A stretch of DNA of 64,000 bases from Peptacetobacter sp900550335 (GTDB taxonomy: Bacteria; Bacillota; Clostridia; Peptostreptococcales; Peptostreptococcaceae), in NCBI RefSeq assembly GCF_047528295.1, contig NZ_CP180001.1, positions 558,001 through 622,000 of the forward strand, in the 5' to 3' direction. The notes under the pieces are model-generated. The model did no database searches and was not told where the DNA came from. It was given only the letters and a program-made list of their open reading frames with translations. A program made the position numbers and the translations under genes. Of this stretch, positions 52,593 through 61,265 are shown piece by piece; the first letter of the stretch is position 1, and each line of letters opens with the position of its first letter.

Positions 52593-54224
52593 ATGGATAT
52601 AAATTATATATTAGGTTTAGAAGAGGGATCTGTATTTGATAGAAAAAGTATTAAAATTAAGCCAAAGGAATTGGCCAAACATATAATAGCATTTGCAAAT
52701 TCAGATGGTGGGATGATAGCTATAGGAATAACAGATAAGAATAGAATCATTGAGGGGATAGACTACTATGAAGAAAAAATAAATGATATTTTAGAAGTCC
52801 CTTTTAGGTATTGTTTTCCAAGTATAAGAGTAAAGTCTAAAAGAATAGAGTGTATTGATTCTGATGGTTTTGAAAATCATATATTACTTATGGAGATAGA
52901 GTCCGATTCTGTTGTACATAAAAATCATCAAGATGAGGTATTTATAAGGGTTGGAGATAAGTCTATAAAATTAAATTTTGAGGAGAGAATACAACTTATG
53001 TATGATAAAGGAGAGAGAAACTTTGAGGATACAGAAGTTGTTGATGCGATATTAGATGATATAGACATTCCTTTTTTAAAAGATTATATAAAAAGAATAG
53101 GGTATTCAAAAGATGAAATAAGCTATCTAAAGGAAAATAAAGGATTTTTAAAAGAAAAGAATGGAAAAGAAGTTTTGAGTACAGCAGCAATACTTTTATT
53201 TGGAAAAAGACCACAAGATTTTCTTCCTAGAGCTAGAGTTAGATTTATAAAATATGAAGGAATAGAAGAAAAAACTGGAGCTGAGATGAATGTAATTAAG
53301 GATATTGTATTTGAGGGGAAAATATATGATATGCTAAATAAAACTATAGAGTATATAGATTCTCAAATAAAAGAAAAGACTTTCTTAGAAAAAGATGGTA
53401 GATTTGTGATGGTAGAAGAATATCCTAAATTTGTAAGGCAAGAGCTTGTGGTTAATGCTGTAACCCATAGAGATTATAGTATTAGAGGAACAGAAATACA
53501 AATAAAAATGTTTGACGATAGATTGGTTGTAGAGAGTCCAGGAAAATTACCAGGGCTTGTTAAAAAGGATAATATGAGACACACTCATTTTTCTAGAAAT
53601 CCAAAGATTGCCGAGTACTTAAAATATTTTGGATATGTTAAGGAATACGGAGAAGGTGTGGATCGTATTTATAAGGAGTTAGATTCTGCTGGATTTAGAG
53701 AAGTTGAGTATTATATGGATACCTTTATCTTAAAGGCAATTGTATTTAATAATAAAGTAGATTCATCAAAACTACAGTATATTATACAATCAGATGACAC
53801 TTTGGGAAATAAAGTAGGTATAACAGATGAACGAAACCGGCCTATGGGAAATAAAATAGGTATAACAGGTGTAGAAAATCGGACTTTGGGAAATAAAGTA
53901 GGTATAACAAGTGAAGGAAACCGGACTTTGGGAAATAAAATGGAACTAGATTCAAAAATATGGATAAAAACATTAGAAGAAATTTTAGAAAAATCTAGTT
54001 ATAAAAATACTACAAAAGAAAATATTATTAAATTATATTATGAAGTAGAAACAAATCAAATTATAGGGAATAAGGAAATATGTGATATATTGAAAAAATC
54101 TAAAAGTAATACCGCGGAAATTATAAAAAAATTGAAAGAGATAGATGTAATAGTACAAGTTAATGGAAAAGGAAGAGGAAAATATAGATTCAAGTATGAG
54201 TCTGAAATTAAAAATAAAAAATAA
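52593..54224 (+). CDS. AlbA_2 (Schlafen-like) ATP-binding transcriptional regulator with internal repeats
   Basis: A protein of about 543 residues. The N-terminal AlbA_2 domain is shown by EGSVFDRKSIKIKPKELAKHIIAFANSDGGMIAIGITD; the GHKL-like HATPase_c_4 part by RQELVVNAVTHRDYSIRGTEIQIKMFDDRLVVESPGKLPG. Residues about 405-455 hold four copies of a 14-residue unit beginning GNKVGIT. The C-terminus (about 490-530) looks like a winged helix for DNA binding. CAA-rich Gln use and location suggest transfer. ATG 52593 has GGGG seven bases upstream; ATG 52587 is too close. Target genes are unknown. Confidence 0.85.
   Translation: MDINYILGLEEGSVFDRKSIKIKPKELAKHIIAFANSDGGMIAIGITDKNRIIEGIDYYEEKINDILEVPFRYCFPSIRVKSKRIECIDSDGFENHILLMEIESDSVVHKNHQDEVFIRVGDKSIKLNFEERIQLMYDKGERNFEDTEVVDAILDDIDIPFLKDYIKRIGYSKDEISYLKENKGFLKEKNGKEVLSTAAILLFGKRPQDFLPRARVRFIKYEGIEEKTGAEMNVIKDIVFEGKIYDMLNKTIEYIDSQIKEKTFLEKDGRFVMVEEYPKFVRQELVVNAVTHRDYSIRGTEIQIKMFDDRLVVESPGKLPGLVKKDNMRHTHFSRNPKIAEYLKYFGYVKEYGEGVDRIYKELDSAGFREVEYYMDTFILKAIVFNNKVDSSKLQYIIQSDDTLGNKVGITDERNRPMGNKIGITGVENRTLGNKVGITSEGNRTLGNKMELDSKIWIKTLEEILEKSSYKNTTKENIIKLYYEVETNQIIGNKEICDILKKSKSNTAEIIKKLKEIDVIVQVNGKGRGKYRFKYESEIKNKK
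53803..53944 (+). repeat. 42-base tandem coding repeat
   Basis: About three and a half units with GGGAAATAAA at 42-base spacing encode GNK(V/I)GIT plus a variable half. Because 42 is a multiple of three, copy changes keep the frame. Confidence 0.85.
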
Positions 54225-54228
54225 ACAG

Positions 54229-54265
54229 AAAAAGACTGCTACAATTATTCGTTAGCAGTCTTTTT
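54229..54265 (+). terminator. Terminator after the AlbA_2 gene
   Basis: A 13-bp stem (AAAAAGACTGCTA/TAGCAGTCTTTTT) with its T-run inside and after the stem. Confidence 0.88.
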
Positions 54266-54371
54266 ATTTGATAACGCTAAAAATTTTTAATATAATATAT
54301 TATGAAACAGTATGCAATGATATAGTGAAGTTGTATAATAGTATATCATCTCACAGAAAGGAAGATTTGAT

Positions 54372-55547
54372 ATGATTCTTATAAAAAATGGAAACATAAA
54401 CACAGTAACAAATGGAGAAATAAAAGGAGATATCCTTATAAAAAATAAAAAAATAGAAAAAATTGCAGAGTCAATAGATACAACATGCCTTGAAGATGTT
54501 GAAATAATCGATGCAGATGGATTGAATGTATTTCCAGGATTTATCGATGCTCATACACATCTTGGACTTTGGGAAGATGGTCTAGGGTTTGAGGGAGCAG
54601 ATGGAAATGAAGAAACTGATCCAATTACACCTAATCTAAACCCCATAGACGCTATAAACCCAATGGACCATACATTTAAGGAAGCATACGAAGGAGGAAT
54701 CACGTCTGTATGTGTAACTCCAGGAAGTGCAAATGTAATGGGAGGACAGTGTATAGCTATAAAGACATTTGGAAAAAGAATAGATAAAATGGTAATAAAA
54801 AATCCTGTAGCTGTAAAAATAGCATTTGGTGAAAATCCAAAAAGTTGTTATGGTCAGGAGGAAAAATCTCCTCAGACAAGAATGGCAATTGCAGCTACAC
54901 TTAGAGAGAATTTTAGAAAAGCACAGGACTATCTTGAAGAATTAAGCTTTTACAGTGAAGCCGATGACAATGATATAGATAAACCTGAGTACGATATGAA
55001 GCTTGAAAGTTTAATACCGGTACTTAGAAGAAGAATCCCTCTAAAAGCACATGCACATAGAGCTGATGATATATTTACAGCTATGAGAATTGCAAAGGAA
55101 TTCGACTTAAAGCTAACTATAGACCACTGTACAGAAGGTCATCTAATAGTAGATGAGCTTGTTGAAGAAAAAGGAGAATATCCAATAATAGTAGGGCCAT
55201 CATTGACAGATAGATCTAAACCAGAGCTTAAAAATCTTTCTCTTGAAACAGCGGGAATCCTTTCAAATGCGGGCATAGAAATATCTTTAATGACAGACCA
55301 CCCTGTAATACCAGTTCAGCACCTTCCAATGTGTGCAGGAATGGCTATTAAAAATGGTATGAAAGAAGATGCAGCACTTAGAGCGATAACTATAAACCCA
55401 GCTAAAACACTTGGAATAGACAAAGAAGTAGGCTCTCTTGAAGAGGGTAAGGATGCTGATATAGTTTTATGGGAAGGTTCGCCATTTGATTTAGGTGGAA
55501 AAGTAATGTGTACAATAATAAATGGAAAAGTTGTTTATAGGAGATAA
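54372..55547 (+). CDS. Amidohydrolase family protein
   Basis: A 391-residue metal-dependent hydrolase of the imidazolonepropionase/dihydroorotase-like superfamily. The first metal site is GFIDAHTHLG (near 57-66); later ligands are in KAHAHRADD (about 222-230), TIDHCTEGH (about 246-254) and MTDHPVIP (about 312-319). The composite beta domain closes with GSLEEGKDADIVLWEGSPF. The substrate is unknown. It starts the five-gene run with tsaE-tsaB-rimI-tsaD, its stop lying two bases before tsaE; the functional link to t6A is unclear. Confidence 0.88.
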   Translation: MILIKNGNINTVTNGEIKGDILIKNKKIEKIAESIDTTCLEDVEIIDADGLNVFPGFIDAHTHLGLWEDGLGFEGADGNEETDPITPNLNPIDAINPMDHTFKEAYEGGITSVCVTPGSANVMGGQCIAIKTFGKRIDKMVIKNPVAVKIAFGENPKSCYGQEEKSPQTRMAIAATLRENFRKAQDYLEELSFYSEADDNDIDKPEYDMKLESLIPVLRRRIPLKAHAHRADDIFTAMRIAKEFDLKLTIDHCTEGHLIVDELVEEKGEYPIIVGPSLTDRSKPELKNLSLETAGILSNAGIEISLMTDHPVIPVQHLPMCAGMAIKNGMKEDAALRAITINPAKTLGIDKEVGSLEEGKDADIVLWEGSPFDLGGKVMCTIINGKVVYRR

Positions 55548-55549
55548 AT

Positions 55550-56002
55550 ATGAAAAGAATTTTTTTAGAAGACGAGAATAAGACAAAGGAACTTGGTGAA
55601 AAACTAGGAAAATTAGTAGATGCAGGTTCAGTTATTTGTCTAGTTGGAGATTTAGGCGCAGGAAAGACTACATTTACTCAAAGTTTCGCAAAATCACTTG
55701 GAGTAGATGATTATATAACTAGCCCTACATTTACAATAGTGAACGAATATCAGGGTAGATTGCCTCTATATCATTTCGATGTTTACAGAATAGGATGCAG
55801 TGAGGAAATGTACGATATAGGTTATGACGAATATATAAACTCAGATGGGGTTTGTATAATAGAATGGGCAAATTTAATAGAGGATATACTTCCAGATGAA
55901 TATTTAAAAATAGATATGAAGTATAAAGAAATGGGTAGAGAGGTAACATTCGAGCCTGTTGGAGAAAAATACGAAAAAATGATTGAGGAGATGAATTTAT
56001 AG
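55550..56002 (+). CDS. tsaE: tRNA t6A biosynthesis ATPase TsaE
   Basis: A 150-residue P-loop protein with Walker A GDLGAGKTTF (near 38-47), then SPTFTIVNEYQ and YHFDVYRI, both typical of TsaE. With TsaB and TsaD it makes the threonylcarbamoyl adenosine at position 37 of tRNAs that read ANN codons. It abuts tsaB with no gap. Confidence 0.95.
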   Translation: MKRIFLEDENKTKELGEKLGKLVDAGSVICLVGDLGAGKTTFTQSFAKSLGVDDYITSPTFTIVNEYQGRLPLYHFDVYRIGCSEEMYDIGYDEYINSDGVCIIEWANLIEDILPDEYLKIDMKYKEMGREVTFEPVGEKYEKMIEEMNL

Positions 56003-56734
56003 ATGAAAATTTTAGGAATGGACACATCTTCAAGAGCTTGTAGTGTAGCTGTTGTAGAGAATGATTGTCTTATATGTGAATTTGTTATAAATAACAAAAA
56101 GACTCACTCACAGAAATTAATGCCTATGATAGAAACTATGCTTAATATGAGCGATTTAAGTATAGAGGATATGGATGCAATAGCAGTTTCTGTAGGGCCA
56201 GGATCTTTTACAGGTCTTAGAATAAGTATGGCTACAGCAAAGGCTATATCTCATGTAAATAATATTCCAATACTAGCAGTTAATGCGTTAGAGAGCTTAG
56301 CTGGAAATATGGACCTTTGCGATAAGAAAATATATCCAATACTAGATGCACAGAGAACTCAGGTATACACAGCAAAATACGAGTATAAAAACGACGAGCT
56401 TGTAGAGCTTGAAGGAATGGATGTAAAAGAGATAGATGATTTAATAGAGATTATAAAAAATTCAGGAGAAGAATGTATAGTTCTTGGAGAAGCTGTTTCA
56501 AAATACGAAGATAAGCTATCAGAAGTAGAAAATATACATATCCCAGCAGTTTCTCACAATGTAACTAAGGCAGCAAGTGCTTGTGCAGTTGCTTTAGCTA
56601 AGTATAAAAGAGGTGAGGGAGTGCACAGCTGCTACGATGTAAATCCAATTTATATAAGAAAATCTCAGGCAGAAGTACAGTACGAAGAAAAAATGAAAAA
56701 ATTAGAGGCTCAGAAAGAAGCCGAAAATAAATAA
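56003..56734 (+). CDS. tsaB: tRNA t6A biosynthesis protein TsaB
   Basis: A 243-residue ASKHA-fold scaffold that pairs with TsaD. ILGMDTSSRACSVAVV at the N-terminus and VGPGSFTGLRISMATAKA near residue 68 are diagnostic. ATG 56003 directly follows the tsaE stop. The C-terminal 20 residues are Lys/Glu-rich and probably flexible. Confidence 0.95.
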   Translation: MKILGMDTSSRACSVAVVENDCLICEFVINNKKTHSQKLMPMIETMLNMSDLSIEDMDAIAVSVGPGSFTGLRISMATAKAISHVNNIPILAVNALESLAGNMDLCDKKIYPILDAQRTQVYTAKYEYKNDELVELEGMDVKEIDDLIEIIKNSGEECIVLGEAVSKYEDKLSEVENIHIPAVSHNVTKAASACAVALAKYKRGEGVHSCYDVNPIYIRKSQAEVQYEEKMKKLEAQKEAENK

Positions 56735-56852
56735 AAAATATATTAGCTAGAATTATAATTAATAGGAAATTATAATAAATAGAAATTTGAAAGAAAGAAG
56801 GAATTGAATTTCTATATAGGGATATATAGGGATTCAAATAAAAAGAGGGAAA

Positions 56853-57323
56853 ATGGAAAATACAGAAAAACTTTCTGATGTAACAGTAAGAGAAATGACT
56901 ATGGACGATGTGGATGGAGTTTTCGAAGTTGAGAAAAATTGCTTTGAAGATTTCTGGTCTAAGCAGTCATTTATAGATGAAGTTAAAAACAGCAATGCTA
57001 GATATTTAGTTGCTGAAAAGGACTCTAAAATAGTAGGATACATAGGAATTTGGCTTATAATCGATGAAGGACATATAACAAATGTTGCAGTTCACAGCGA
57101 TTATAGAGGACTTAAAATAGGAAATGAACTACTAAAAGAGATGGTAAAACTTTGTAAAGAAAATAAAATAGTTGCTATGACTTTAGAGGTCAGAAGAAGC
57201 AATTTAGTAGCACAAAATCTGTACAAAAAATACGGATTTAAAATGGCTGGTGTTAGAAAAGAGTATTATAGCGATAACAGAGAAGACGCAATAATAATGT
57301 GGAATCAGCTTTCGGAGGTGTAA
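56853..57323 (+). CDS. rimI: Ribosomal-protein-alanine N-acetyltransferase RimI
   Basis: A 156-residue GNAT enzyme that in E. coli acetylates the N-terminus of ribosomal protein S18. The acetyl-CoA loop is within VAVHSDYRGLKIGNELLKEMV, followed by LEVRRSNLVAQNLYKKYGFKMAGVRKEYYSDNREDAIIM, which is characteristic of RimI. It is positioned between tsaB and tsaD as in many Firmicutes; the gap to tsaD is three bases. Confidence 0.93.
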   Translation: MENTEKLSDVTVREMTMDDVDGVFEVEKNCFEDFWSKQSFIDEVKNSNARYLVAEKDSKIVGYIGIWLIIDEGHITNVAVHSDYRGLKIGNELLKEMVKLCKENKIVAMTLEVRRSNLVAQNLYKKYGFKMAGVRKEYYSDNREDAIIMWNQLSEV

Positions 57324-57326
57324 AAA

Positions 57327-58343
57327 ATGAGCGATATAATAACTTTAGCGATAGAAAGTAGCTGCGATGAAACAGCTGCATCTGTCCTTAAAAACGGGAG
57401 AGAAGTTCTTTCAAATATAATATCAACACAGATAGATATACATAAAAAATTTGGTGGAGTAGTTCCAGAAGTAGCTTCAAGAAAACATATAGAAAATATA
57501 GATATAGTTGTGCAGCAGGCTTTAGATGAAGCAAATATAACTATGAACGATATAACTCATATAGCAGTTACTTACGGTCCAGGACTTGTTGGAGCGCTTT
57601 TAGTTGGATTATCTTATGCAAAAGCTATGGCTTATGCGCTAGATATTCCTCTAGTTGGTGTAAATCATATAGAAGGACATCTAAGTGCGAACTACATAGC
57701 TCACAAGGACTTAAAACCACCATTTATAACACTTATAGTTTCTGGAGGACATACTCATCTAGTTGAGGTTAGGGACTATGGAGAATATGAAATATTAGGT
57801 AGAACAAGAGATGATGCATCTGGAGAAGCATTTGACAAAGTAGCAAGAGCTATGGGACTTGGATATCCAGGTGGGCCAATAATAGATAAATTAGCAAAAG
57901 AAGGAAATAAAGATGCAATAGAATTCCCAAGAGCGTATATGGATGAAGGATACGACTTTAGCTTTAGTGGAATAAAATCTGCGGTATTAAACTATCTAAA
58001 TGCTAAAAAAATGAAAAAAGAAGAGATAGTAGAAGCAGATGTTGCGGCATCTTTCCAGGATGCTGTAACAGATGTACTAGCAAACAAAGCTATAAAAGCA
58101 GCTAAGGAAAAAGGATATAACGTAGTAACTCTATCTGGTGGAGTTGCTTCAAACTCTGGACTTAGAGAAAAAATAGAAATGCTAGGAAAAGAAAACGGAA
58201 TAGAAGTAAAATATCCACCGCTAATACTTTGCACAGACAATGCAGCAATGATAGGATGTGCGGGATATTATAACTATATCAAAGGAAGAGTAGATGATAT
58301 GAATCTAAATGCTGTTCCTAACTTACAGATTACAGATAAATAG
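57327..58343 (+). CDS. tsaD: tRNA N6-adenosine threonylcarbamoyltransferase TsaD
   Basis: A 338-residue enzyme that transfers the threonylcarbamoyl group to A37 of tRNA. It begins TLAIESSCDETAASV. The metal-binding His114 and His118 are in NHIEGHLSAN; VSGGHTHLV and the C-terminal LSGGVASN and CTDNAAMIGCAG complete the Kae1/TsaD pattern. GGAGGTG precedes ATG 57327. It is followed immediately by the compound hairpin at 58354. Confidence 0.96.
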   Translation: MSDIITLAIESSCDETAASVLKNGREVLSNIISTQIDIHKKFGGVVPEVASRKHIENIDIVVQQALDEANITMNDITHIAVTYGPGLVGALLVGLSYAKAMAYALDIPLVGVNHIEGHLSANYIAHKDLKPPFITLIVSGGHTHLVEVRDYGEYEILGRTRDDASGEAFDKVARAMGLGYPGGPIIDKLAKEGNKDAIEFPRAYMDEGYDFSFSGIKSAVLNYLNAKKMKKEEIVEADVAASFQDAVTDVLANKAIKAAKEKGYNVVTLSGGVASNSGLREKIEMLGKENGIEVKYPPLILCTDNAAMIGCAGYYNYIKGRVDDMNLNAVPNLQITDK

Positions 58344-58353
58344 AACCATCAAG

Positions 58354-58470
58354 AAAAATAGGACTAATACTTGCGCCAGGTTTCGACGTCCCACTTTATC
58401 ATATAAAACCATAAAATGAAGTGAGACGTCTGCAAATTGTTGCATCGTATTAGTCCTATTTTTTATTTTA
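58354..58470 (+). terminator. Large compound hairpin terminator after tsaD
   Basis: A perfect 17-bp outer stem (AAAAATAGGACTAATAC at 58354-58370 with 58447-58463), internal loops of 14-16 bases, an inner stem (GACGTC-C-CACTT with AAGTG-A-GACGTC) and an AT apical loop; T-rich tail. The loop motifs CCAGGTTTC and TGCAAATTGTTGC recur in the element at 61132-61256 on the other strand. The remaining gap to 58736 is AT-rich with no feature I can support. Confidence 0.82.
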
Positions 58471-58735
58471 TCATCAACAAACTGTAAACCGAAGAACAGG
58501 AACAGCATTTAAAAATATAAAATATGTATATATATAAATCTATATAACTTCATTTAAGTATATTATTTATCTATTTAATCATATAAATATAGTGTTTTTC
58601 TCAATATTTATTATATGAAGTATACTTTTTATCTATATAATATGTATTTAATTGTTTTTTTCTATTCTCTTTGCTATATTTAACAATATACATGCATGTT
58701 AAAAATTTAAGATCATAATTTAAAGGAGAATAAAT

Positions 58736-60187
58736 ATGGAAGAAAAAAATAATGTTAATTCTTCAAATCATAAGCAAGCAACTTTTGGACTTGCTATAGG
58801 TGTTCTTTTAATGATTGTTTGTATTATGTTTATAGGTGTTATGTGGTTAAAGACAATATCTATACCAGCTTGTTTGATAGTTGTTATTACCTTAGTTTGT
58901 ACGATATCTTGTTTAAAGCTTAAATATAAATTTGATGAGTTAATGAATATAATGGCTGAAAGTCTTAAAAACAGTACTTTTGGATTATTATTCTTTATAG
59001 CTATAGGTGGTATAATAGCTTCTTGGATGATGTCCGGGACTGTTCCTGCTATTATATACTATGGATTAAATATCATAAGTCCTAAGATATTCCTACCAGC
59101 AGGTTTATTATTATGCAGTATAACAGCACTATGTACCGGTACTTCTTGGGGTACAGTTGGAACGATAGGTATAGCTTTGATTGCACTTGGTCAAGGCATG
59201 GGAATACCACTACCTATAACAGCGGCTATGATAGTTTCTGGAGCAGCATTTGGTGATAAAATGTCTCCGGTATCAGATACCCCAAACTTAATTTCTATGT
59301 CATGTGGTGCCGATTTATATGAATCTATTAAAGCTATGATTACTACTATGACTCCGGCTTATATTATTTCATTTATTCTTTTCACTGTTTTAGGCTTTAA
59401 ATTTGCAGGTTCAAGCATAAATTATGAAATAATAAATGAAACACAGACTGTTTTAGCTGATAATTTCAATTTAAATCCAATAGTTTTACTTCCTATAGTA
59501 ATACTTTTAATTTTATCATTAAAAAAATATCCATCTTTACCTAGTATGGCAGTTGCCATAATTGCAGGTATAGTAGTTTCTATAGTTCTACAAGGAGAAA
59601 CTCTTTCTAGCTGTATAGAAGCTTTAAACTCAGGATTTGTTATTGAAACAGGTTCACAGTACGTTGACCCAATTCTTAACAGAGGAGGTCTACAGAGTAT
59701 GTTAAACACATTCTCTATAGCATTCCTGGCAATATGTATGGGTGGACTTTTAGACAAATGTGGTTATTTAAATGCAATAGTTTCCGGATTATTAACAAAA
59801 GTAAATAGCGTAGGTTCTCTTTCTCTTATAGTTATAATTAGCTCATTTATATCAACAGCTAGCTTAGGAGAAGCTTATTTATCGTTTATACTTAATGGTT
59901 CTGTTTATAAAAAAGAATTTGATAAGAGAGGGCTTAATCGTGCAATGTTGGCAAGATTGATAAGTGAGGGAGCACTAATGCCTGCACCATTAATGCCTTG
60001 GACTACTTTTGGAGCATTTTGTCTTTCTACATTAGGAATTTCAGGATTAGAATTTGCTCCTTACGCGTTTCTAAACTACCTTTCTCCAATAGTTTCGTTA
60101 ATAATGGCATATTTAGGTATAGGTGTAGTTTGGAAGAATAAATCCAATAAAGGAAAAAGAAAATTTGATGATATAATAGTTGAATAA
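58736..60187 (+). CDS. NhaC-type Na+/H+ antiporter family protein
   Basis: A 483-residue membrane protein with about 11-12 hydrophobic segments. GTSWGTVGTIGIALIALGQGMGIPLPITAAMIVSGAAFGDKMSPVSDTPNLI (near 137-187) is the signature of the NhaC/ArsB-IT-related antiporter family, with DKxSPxSDT a conserved ion-site motif. It could exchange Na+ for H+ or a small organic ion. AAAGGAG precedes ATG 58736. The DUF169 gene follows within 60 bases, suggesting a two-gene unit. Confidence 0.9.
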   Translation: MEEKNNVNSSNHKQATFGLAIGVLLMIVCIMFIGVMWLKTISIPACLIVVITLVCTISCLKLKYKFDELMNIMAESLKNSTFGLLFFIAIGGIIASWMMSGTVPAIIYYGLNIISPKIFLPAGLLLCSITALCTGTSWGTVGTIGIALIALGQGMGIPLPITAAMIVSGAAFGDKMSPVSDTPNLISMSCGADLYESIKAMITTMTPAYIISFILFTVLGFKFAGSSINYEIINETQTVLADNFNLNPIVLLPIVILLILSLKKYPSLPSMAVAIIAGIVVSIVLQGETLSSCIEALNSGFVIETGSQYVDPILNRGGLQSMLNTFSIAFLAICMGGLLDKCGYLNAIVSGLLTKVNSVGSLSLIVIISSFISTASLGEAYLSFILNGSVYKKEFDKRGLNRAMLARLISEGALMPAPLMPWTTFGAFCLSTLGISGLEFAPYAFLNYLSPIVSLIMAYLGIGVVWKNKSNKGKRKFDDIIVE

Positions 60188-60245
60188 TTTAATTATTGTA
60201 CTTAATAAAAGAAGAAAATTATTTTTTAAGAAAGAAGGTTTTTTA

Positions 60246-61055
60246 ATGATAGATAAAAATAATGCTTTTAAGTATTTAGACCTTATTTTAAATTTAAAAA
60301 GAAATATAGCAGCTGCTCGTTTTATAGAATTTAAACATGAATATGAAGAACTTGATCTTCCAGAAGTAAAGGGAAGTGTATGTCTTTTATGTAGAAGAGG
60401 ACTTGAAGGAACTCATTTAAAAGCAGATGAAAATCATATTTTATGTACATATGGTGCATTTGCACTTGGTATATCAAATCCAGATATAACTATCTCCTCA
60501 GGGCAGAGTTACGCAGCATGCGGTTTATACAGTGGGAAACCAGTTGCGCGCTCAATAGTTGAAAGCATACATTACCTAGAACAAGAAGTTAAAGGTATAG
60601 AAATAGGACCTATTAGTGAAGTAGATAATGCGGATTTAGTTTTTGTTGTTTGCAATACTAGACAGGCGATGAGAATTATGCAAGGGTACGCATACTACTA
60701 CGGTGCACCTAAAAATATAAGTTTTATAGGTAATCAGGCTATGTGTGGAGATATAATATCAAAACCTTTTTACAATAATGATATAAATATTACTCTATTC
60801 TGCAAAGGTGCTAGAAAATACGGTGCTTTTGGAGAAGATGAAATAGGTATATCAATGCCTAGAGAAATGTTCTACAATGTTGCTCATGGTGTATTCATGA
60901 CTATAAATCCGGTAGAATTCCCTAAAGAAAAGGTAGCTATAGCGGAGAGATTAAAAGAAGTAGGTATAGAAGTAGAATTTGACATGAAAGATAGTTACGG
61001 AGAAAATCTTGATGTATATGATGACATGGTAAAAGAACTAAGAAAAAAAGAATAA
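60246..61055 (+). CDS. DUF169 family protein
   Basis: A protein of about 269 residues fitting DUF169: KGSVCLLCRRGLEGTHLKADENHILCTYGAFALG near residue 40, and later VFVVCNTRQAMRIMQGYAYYYG and ISMPREMFYNVAHGVF. The cysteines C46, C49, C67 and C97 could bind a metal or cluster, though the spacing is not a standard ferredoxin. No function is established. ATG 60246 is chosen for the GAAGG site seven bases upstream. It is paired with the antiporter gene. Confidence 0.8.
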   Translation: MIDKNNAFKYLDLILNLKRNIAAARFIEFKHEYEELDLPEVKGSVCLLCRRGLEGTHLKADENHILCTYGAFALGISNPDITISSGQSYAACGLYSGKPVARSIVESIHYLEQEVKGIEIGPISEVDNADLVFVVCNTRQAMRIMQGYAYYYGAPKNISFIGNQAMCGDIISKPFYNNDINITLFCKGARKYGAFGEDEIGISMPREMFYNVAHGVFMTINPVEFPKEKVAIAERLKEVGIEVEFDMKDSYGENLDVYDDMVKELRKKE

Positions 61056-61131
61056 AATTATTACTTAAATATAAGTTAATAATTGTAAAGAATCAAAATA
61101 TATGTAGAAAAATTTAAAACTTATATGTTAT

Positions 61132-61256
61132 AAAAAGGGTATCTGTATATCACAACTCAGCGACAATTCTGCAAGCGACTCGCAACTTATAAATGTGTTA
61201 CATAAAAGTGCGAGTCGCTGAAGCCTGGAGCGACTGTGATATACGATACCCTTTTT
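61132..61256 (-). terminator. Large compound hairpin between DUF169 and MATE genes
   Basis: The outer stem AAAAAGGGTATC + TATATCACA (61132-61154) pairs with 61235-61256; a perfect 11-bp inner stem (AGCGACTCGCA/TGCGAGTCGCT) encloses a 24-base loop. On the minus strand it directly follows the MATE stop and shares loop motifs with the element after tsaD. It can also stop plus-strand transcripts. Confidence 0.82.
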
Positions 61257-61265
61257 CCGTATAAT

